This document shows, piece after piece, positions 60,139 to 64,000 of a stretch of 64,000 bases of DNA. The stretch comes from CAZEHS01 sp964649745 (GTDB lineage Bacteria > Bacillota > Clostridia > Peptostreptococcales > Acidaminobacteraceae). The translations under genes were made by a program, and so were the position numbers. Positions within the stretch are counted from its first letter, which is position 1. Every line of letters starts with the position of its first letter. The notes under the pieces were generated by a model. That model ran no database searches. It was given only the letters and a program-made list of their open reading frames with translations, and was not told where the DNA came from. The stretch is taken from NCBI GenBank assembly GCA_964649745.1, contig CAZYQI010000015.1, forward strand, positions 16,178-80,177, read 5' to 3'.

Positions 60139-61398
60139 TTATTCAAAATAGCCTTCGTACAGGGAAAACTTTTGCGCCAGCTCTGAAACGGACCGGGAAA
60201 CCGCCTTCAGCATCGCCTCATCATTGATATTATCCGCCACAATGCGGATCATTTCCGCTATGCTTTCCATTTCTCCGGCGCCCATGCCCTTGATGGTCAT
60301 GGCGGCTACACCGATCCGTACACCGCTGGACACCATGGGTTTTTCAGGATCATAGGGGATCATATTCTTGTTTACGGTGATCCCAACGCTTTCCAGAGCC
60401 CGTTCAAACTGGATTCCGGTAAGACCCTTGGAGCGGAGGTCCACCAACAGAAGATGGTTGTCTGTTCCCCCGGAAACCATACGGAAGCCTCTCTTTTCAA
60501 GGGAATTTCCCAAGGCCTTTGCATTTTCGACTACCCCTGCGGCATAGTTTCTGAATTCAGGCGTCATGGCGCGGCCGAAGGTGAAGGCCTTACCCGCCAT
60601 GGTGTGAAGATGAGCTGAGCCCTGAACCCCTGGAAAAACCGCACGGTCGATGGCCTTTGCGTACTCTTCGCGGCACAGGATGAATCCCCCTCTGGCCCCT
60701 GCCAGGGTTTTAGTGGTGGTGGAGGTTACAAAATCCGCATAGGGTACGGGGCTCGGGTGTACGCCCGCCGCCACCAGCCCGGCCACATGAGCCATATCCA
60801 CAAAGAACATGGCGCCGGCTTCCTTTGCTATGCCGGAAATCCGTTCATAATCGATAAAACGGGGATACGCGCTGGCCCCGGCCACAATCATCCTGGGCCG
60901 GTGCTCCCGGGCCAGCTGCTCAATCTGATCGTAATCAATGGTCTCCGTATCTCTGTGAACGCCGTATTCATAGAAATTATAGGTTCTGCCGGAAAAACTG
61001 AGCCGGTGTCCATGGGTCAGATGCCCCCCTTGGTCCAGGCTCATTCCCAGCAGCGTATCACCCGGATTCAGTACGGAAAAATATACCGCCTGATTGGCCG
61101 AAGAACCGCAGTGGGGCTGCAGATTGGCATGCTCCGCCCCGAAGAGCTTCTTGGCCCTCTCGATTCCCAAGGCTTCCATTTCATCCACCACGGCGCATCC
61201 GGCATGATACCGCTTTCCGGGATAGCCCTCTGTGGTCTTGTTGGTCAGTACGCTGCCTTGGAGCTCAAGGATTTCTTCAGGGACAAAGCTCTCCGATGCA
61301 ATCATCTCAAGACCGCACCGTTGCCTGGCCATCTCCCGGGTGCAAATGTCGTAAAGTATCGGGTCGGAGCCCTCCAGTCGTTCAAATTGCTTTTTCAT
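60139..61398 (-). CDS. glyA: divergent serine hydroxymethyltransferase
   Basis: GlyA-type enzymes interconvert serine and glycine with tetrahydrofolate, using PLP. The 419-residue protein has the normal length and most landmarks: EMIASESFVP, GYPGKRYHAGC, HLTHG, VDMAHVAGLVAAGVHPSPVPYAD, SGGTDNHL, and Arg361 for substrate binding. The PLP lysine is Lys230 in VTSTTTKTLAGARGG. In ordinary GlyA this reads TTTTHKTLRGPRGG, so the conserved His is Thr229 and the following Arg and Pro are Ala. Cys97 replaces the Ser of PHSGSQAN, and GVAAMTIKG replaces GTPAVTTRG. This suggests a divergent subfamily with possibly different substrate or folate use. The symbol is tentative. Confidence 0.85.
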   Translation of the reverse strand: MKKQFERLEGSDPILYDICTREMARQRCGLEMIASESFVPEEILELQGSVLTNKTTEGYPGKRYHAGCAVVDEMEALGIERAKKLFGAEHANLQPHCGSSANQAVYFSVLNPGDTLLGMSLDQGGHLTHGHRLSFSGRTYNFYEYGVHRDTETIDYDQIEQLAREHRPRMIVAGASAYPRFIDYERISGIAKEAGAMFFVDMAHVAGLVAAGVHPSPVPYADFVTSTTTKTLAGARGGFILCREEYAKAIDRAVFPGVQGSAHLHTMAGKAFTFGRAMTPEFRNYAAGVVENAKALGNSLEKRGFRMVSGGTDNHLLLVDLRSKGLTGIQFERALESVGITVNKNMIPYDPEKPMVSSGVRIGVAAMTIKGMGAGEMESIAEMIRIVADNINDEAMLKAVSRSVSELAQKFSLYEGYFE

Positions 61399-61668
61399 TC
61401 CATGTCCCCCTTTTTCACCTGTAATCGTTTTCCTGATTTAGATATTCCCCGTCTGATTTAATTTTATAATATCTGTCAGTGAAATGCTTTTATCAAATCG
61501 GATGTATGATTGCATAAAACGGCACAGGGTTTAACATTTCGGATAATACTTCATCCCCTATATCCGTTTTGTTCAATAATTTGAGGGTTAACAGCTTATC
61601 CTCCCTCAGGCAACTGTGATAGAATCATCCCATAGGCAGTCAAGTCTCAGTGTGTCGGGAGGGATCAA

Positions 61669-63219
61669 ATGGGTTTGATACAGACGTATGAATGGGGACA
61701 TATCCAGTGGCTTACCGATCAAAACCGTTCGACAGCGGAGGCTGTGGATATCGGAATCGTAACCATCTTTCCTCAGTACGCTCAGCAGCGCCACATCCAT
61801 TATGGGGATGAGCAGTGGTTGTATGTTCTTTCCGGCTCTGGGGTCAGTGTGGTTGATCAGGTGGAGAGTCCGGTGGTTTCAGGGAGTTCGATCCATATTC
61901 CGGCGGGAGCCGCCCACGAAACCCGTAATCCAGGTGCTGTCCCTCTGATTGAAATCATGATTTCATATCCCAAGCAATTTGATGATATCTGGGCTCAGCA
62001 ACAGAATCCTTTCAAAAGCACACGGGATCTGGTGGATGTTTCCCGGCAACTGCTGACGATCAGCGACGAAGATGAAATCCGAATCCGCACCTTTGCGGAA
62101 ACCCTGGCGCTTCCCATCACGGTTTATGACACACAGGGTCAGATCCTTTTATCCATTGACAATTTCCCCAAGCCCTGCCGAAATCTCTGCGGTATCCATG
62201 AAAAAATCTCCAACTGCCATATCTACGGTCAGGATCTTTTCTTCAAATCCCCGGCTTTTTCAGAACAGTCTGCTCATTATTGCCAATACGGCCTGGCTGT
62301 CATTGATACCCCCATTGTTTTCGACAATCAGATGATCGGCAATGTTCGGGGAGGCCATATCCTGACGGAGGACGATTACAACCATATCCACCCCGCTCTG
62401 CAGGCCGAGACGATGAACCATGCCAATATACCCAAGGGGCGGCTGCGTATCATCCTCAACCAGTACAAGAACCTGGCCGGCCATTTAGCCGATTCTTATG
62501 AAAAGCAGATTTCCGCGCAACGGGACGATGCCACCCGAACCGACGACAGTATCCGGGCGTTGAGGGAGGATCTCGATCTAGCCCTGGGGCGGATTTTGAA
62601 TCTTCAGATCAACAACCACTTCCTTTTCAACACACTGAACGCCCTTGCGGGACTTTCGCTGGAAGAAGACGCCTTCCGCACCTATCGGTCCATCATCGAT
62701 CTGTCCAAGCTTTTCCGCTACAACCTGCGAACCGGCAAGGAGTTCGTGACGCTCCAGGATGAATTTCAATATATCCGAAACTACTCCGCTCTACAGGAGA
62801 TTCGTTTCGGTGACCGCTTAAAGGTTGAAATCATCGCTCCGGAGGAAGCCCTTAAGTTCTGCCTCCCTTTCAACACCCTGCAGCCCTTGGTTGAAAACGC
62901 CTTCCTTCATGGCTTCAGAAACAGCGACGTGGATATGAGAATCGCTCTGGAAGCGACAGAAAAAGCGGAGGAGGTGGTGGTGACCATCCGCGATAACGGG
63001 GCCGGTATCGACGCCCATCAGATGAACGAACTGCTTAACCGACTGAATGCCCACGCTTCGCCATCCCGGGGTATCGGAATGGTCATCGAACGGCTGCGGC
63101 TGCTTTTCGGAAGTGGCTTCCGATTTTCCATCGATTCCGAACCGGGCCGTGGATTTCGCATCACACTGATACTGCCAAAGAAAACCTTGACGGATGAACT
63201 GCTGAGGGGGCTCCTATGA
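61669..63219 (+). CDS. cytoplasmic cupin-PocR-LytS-type sensor histidine kinase
   Basis: The 516-residue protein has no membrane segment. Residues ~25-100 form a cupin with intact metal ligands (His42, His44, Glu48, His83). Residues ~120-245 form a PocR domain with Cys170, Cys174, Cys183 and Cys205. A coiled linker (~255-305) leads to a LytS/YesM-type kinase domain with His317 (NNHFLFNTLN, usually NPHFLFNTLN), then an ATPase domain with LVENAFLHGF and DNGAGID. So it should sense small molecules in the cytoplasm and phosphorylate the regulator encoded next. The ATG has GGGAGGG 5 bases upstream. It is divergent from glyA, and its target genes probably lie beyond the right edge. Confidence 0.92.
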   Translation: MGLIQTYEWGHIQWLTDQNRSTAEAVDIGIVTIFPQYAQQRHIHYGDEQWLYVLSGSGVSVVDQVESPVVSGSSIHIPAGAAHETRNPGAVPLIEIMISYPKQFDDIWAQQQNPFKSTRDLVDVSRQLLTISDEDEIRIRTFAETLALPITVYDTQGQILLSIDNFPKPCRNLCGIHEKISNCHIYGQDLFFKSPAFSEQSAHYCQYGLAVIDTPIVFDNQMIGNVRGGHILTEDDYNHIHPALQAETMNHANIPKGRLRIILNQYKNLAGHLADSYEKQISAQRDDATRTDDSIRALREDLDLALGRILNLQINNHFLFNTLNALAGLSLEEDAFRTYRSIIDLSKLFRYNLRTGKEFVTLQDEFQYIRNYSALQEIRFGDRLKVEIIAPEEALKFCLPFNTLQPLVENAFLHGFRNSDVDMRIALEATEKAEEVVVTIRDNGAGIDAHQMNELLNRLNAHASPSRGIGMVIERLRLLFGSGFRFSIDSEPGRGFRITLILPKKTLTDELLRGLL

Positions 63220-63920
63220 AGCGTGCATTTATTGTTGACGATGAGATCCACTGCGTGCGTATCCTAGGCTCTCTGATTGAAAAATACCAGATTCCCATGG
63301 ATATCTGTGGTTCCGCTACCTCCGGGGACACCGCCGTTTATATGATCCGGAATCTGCGGCCCGATATCGTATTCATGGATATCGAGATGCCGGGGTTCAA
63401 CGGTTTGGACGTCATACGGCAGCTTCGGAATGAGGAGGCTGTCCACTGCCATTTTGTCATCATCAGTGCCTATGACAGCTTTAAATACGCTCAGGAAGCC
63501 ATGCGGCTCAGTGTTACCGATTTCCTGCTGAAGCCCATCGACAGCAATGAATTTCTGGATATGATCCAGCGGGTGTTTGGCTTTCGCTTCACATCCAATC
63601 AAGGCTTCAACGAAATCCTGATCTATGTGAACGACCATTACAGCCAGGAACTGGAGCTTAATGAATGCTCAAACCGCTTTCATATCAGTACCAACCACAT
63701 CACACGGCTTTTTCAAAAGCACACAGGCATGGGATTTACCCAGTATAAGAACAGTATCCGAATCCACCATGCAAAATTGCAGCTTCAGGACACCGATATA
63801 CCGATACGGGAAATCTGCGAAAGTGTGGGTTTTTCAAACCTCAACTATTTCTACCGCCAGTTCAAGGAAGCAACCGGCATGACCCCCAAGGAGTATAGGG
63901 AAAATAACGGGAACGCTTGA
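63216..63920 (+). CDS. AraC-type response regulator (YesN-like)
   Basis: The 234-residue protein has a receiver domain (1-120, with Asp8/Asp9, phosphoacceptor Asp55 in IVFMDIEMPG and Lys near 105) and a C-terminal AraC DNA-binding domain (about 130-230, two helix-turn-helix units, with NHITRLFQKHTGMGF and GFSNLNYFYRQFKEATGMTPKEYR). The ATG overlaps the kinase stop (ATGA), so the two are translated together. The genes it controls are not in the window. Confidence 0.95.
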   Translation: MKRAFIVDDEIHCVRILGSLIEKYQIPMDICGSATSGDTAVYMIRNLRPDIVFMDIEMPGFNGLDVIRQLRNEEAVHCHFVIISAYDSFKYAQEAMRLSVTDFLLKPIDSNEFLDMIQRVFGFRFTSNQGFNEILIYVNDHYSQELELNECSNRFHISTNHITRLFQKHTGMGFTQYKNSIRIHHAKLQLQDTDIPIREICESVGFSNLNYFYRQFKEATGMTPKEYRENNGNA

Positions 63921-64000
63921 AAGACTGGTGATAAAGCACCCAATAAAACCTTTTGCCGCAGACCCCCATGTCCCGTTGGGAAACCACCGGTTATGAAAAT

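Noticed and set aside
61399..61668. Folate or glycine riboswitch before glyA
   Set aside because: I compared the leader with the conserved cores of these riboswitches and found none of them.
63921..64000. Possible regulatory RNA at the right edge
   Set aside because: Some short complementary words exist but no known riboswitch core; too little sequence remains to judge.

Overview
The window reads as the chromosome of a spore-forming, amino-acid-fermenting anaerobe of the Firmicutes, most likely class Clostridia. Evidence includes SpoVS behind a sigma-H-like promoter, an SpoIIIE/FtsK translocase, RNase Y, an S-box (SAM-I) riboswitch, a 14-base Gram-positive-type LexA box at recA, an indolepyruvate:ferredoxin oxidoreductase, a phosphate acyltransferase and a sodium-type N-ATPase. 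Most of the window has balanced base composition. The first ~4.9 kb and the stretch 40.8-43.2 kb are clearly more AT-rich and carry accessory genes. No rRNA, tRNA, CRISPR array or complete insertion sequence was seen. A genus cannot be fixed from this window.

Layout. (1) 1-4.6 kb, minus strand: an apparent operon of tyrosine recombinase, a single-pass membrane protein, and a very long SIR2-domain protein that runs off the left edge (957 codons seen). The recombinase promoter region holds four copies of a TTATGTTGC motif. Two of them form a perfect 12-bp inverted repeat around a 7-bp spacer, the geometry of a tyrosine-recombinase core site. This is the best candidate for a little-described defence or mobile system. 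(2) 4.9-20.6 kb: a VTT-family membrane protein, purB, spoVS, rny, recA, then an overlapping gene series ftsK-mnmH-rimO-pgsA-cinA (transcribed towards recA), luxS and a CHASE4-like/PAS/GGDEF/HD-GYP protein. (3) 20.7-27.3 kb: a complete N-ATPase operon in the order atpD-C-Q-R-B-E-F-A-G. Its sodium-type c subunit and b/delta-like fusion are visible, and its leader carries a long inverted repeat. (4) 27.4-40.8 kb: yebC, two further c-di-GMP enzymes, nadE, carAB with a PyrR-like leader hairpin, and argGH. (5) 40.8-44.6 kb: a secreted protein of unknown function, a leucine-rich-repeat protein, a truncated MalT-type regulator and an LCP-family cell-wall ligase. (6) 44.7-47.3 kb, plus strand: SAM riboswitch, metY and metA (Glu111 type, acetyl-CoA using). 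(7) 47.3-60 kb, minus strand: a small helical protein, a chorismate-mutase-like protein, a nitroreductase, ptb-iorA-iorB, TPR and GNAT proteins, nadK, a membrane protein, a B12-binding radical SAM protein, and bshA-bshC of bacillithiol synthesis. (8) 60-64 kb: a divergent serine hydroxymethyltransferase and, facing away from it, a cytoplasmic cupin-PocR-LytS-type histidine kinase with an AraC-type response regulator.

How it fits together. The N-ATPase would couple ATP to Na+ movement. IorAB and Ptb suggest ferredoxin-linked oxidation of amino-acid-derived 2-oxoacids to acyl-CoA and acyl phosphate. metA/metY and luxS belong to methionine synthesis and the SAM recycling pathway. nadE/nadK supply NAD and NADP. 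bshA/bshC point to a low-molecular-weight thiol other than glutathione. Three c-di-GMP enzymes lie within 15 kb, but no c-di-GMP riboswitch or receptor was recognised.
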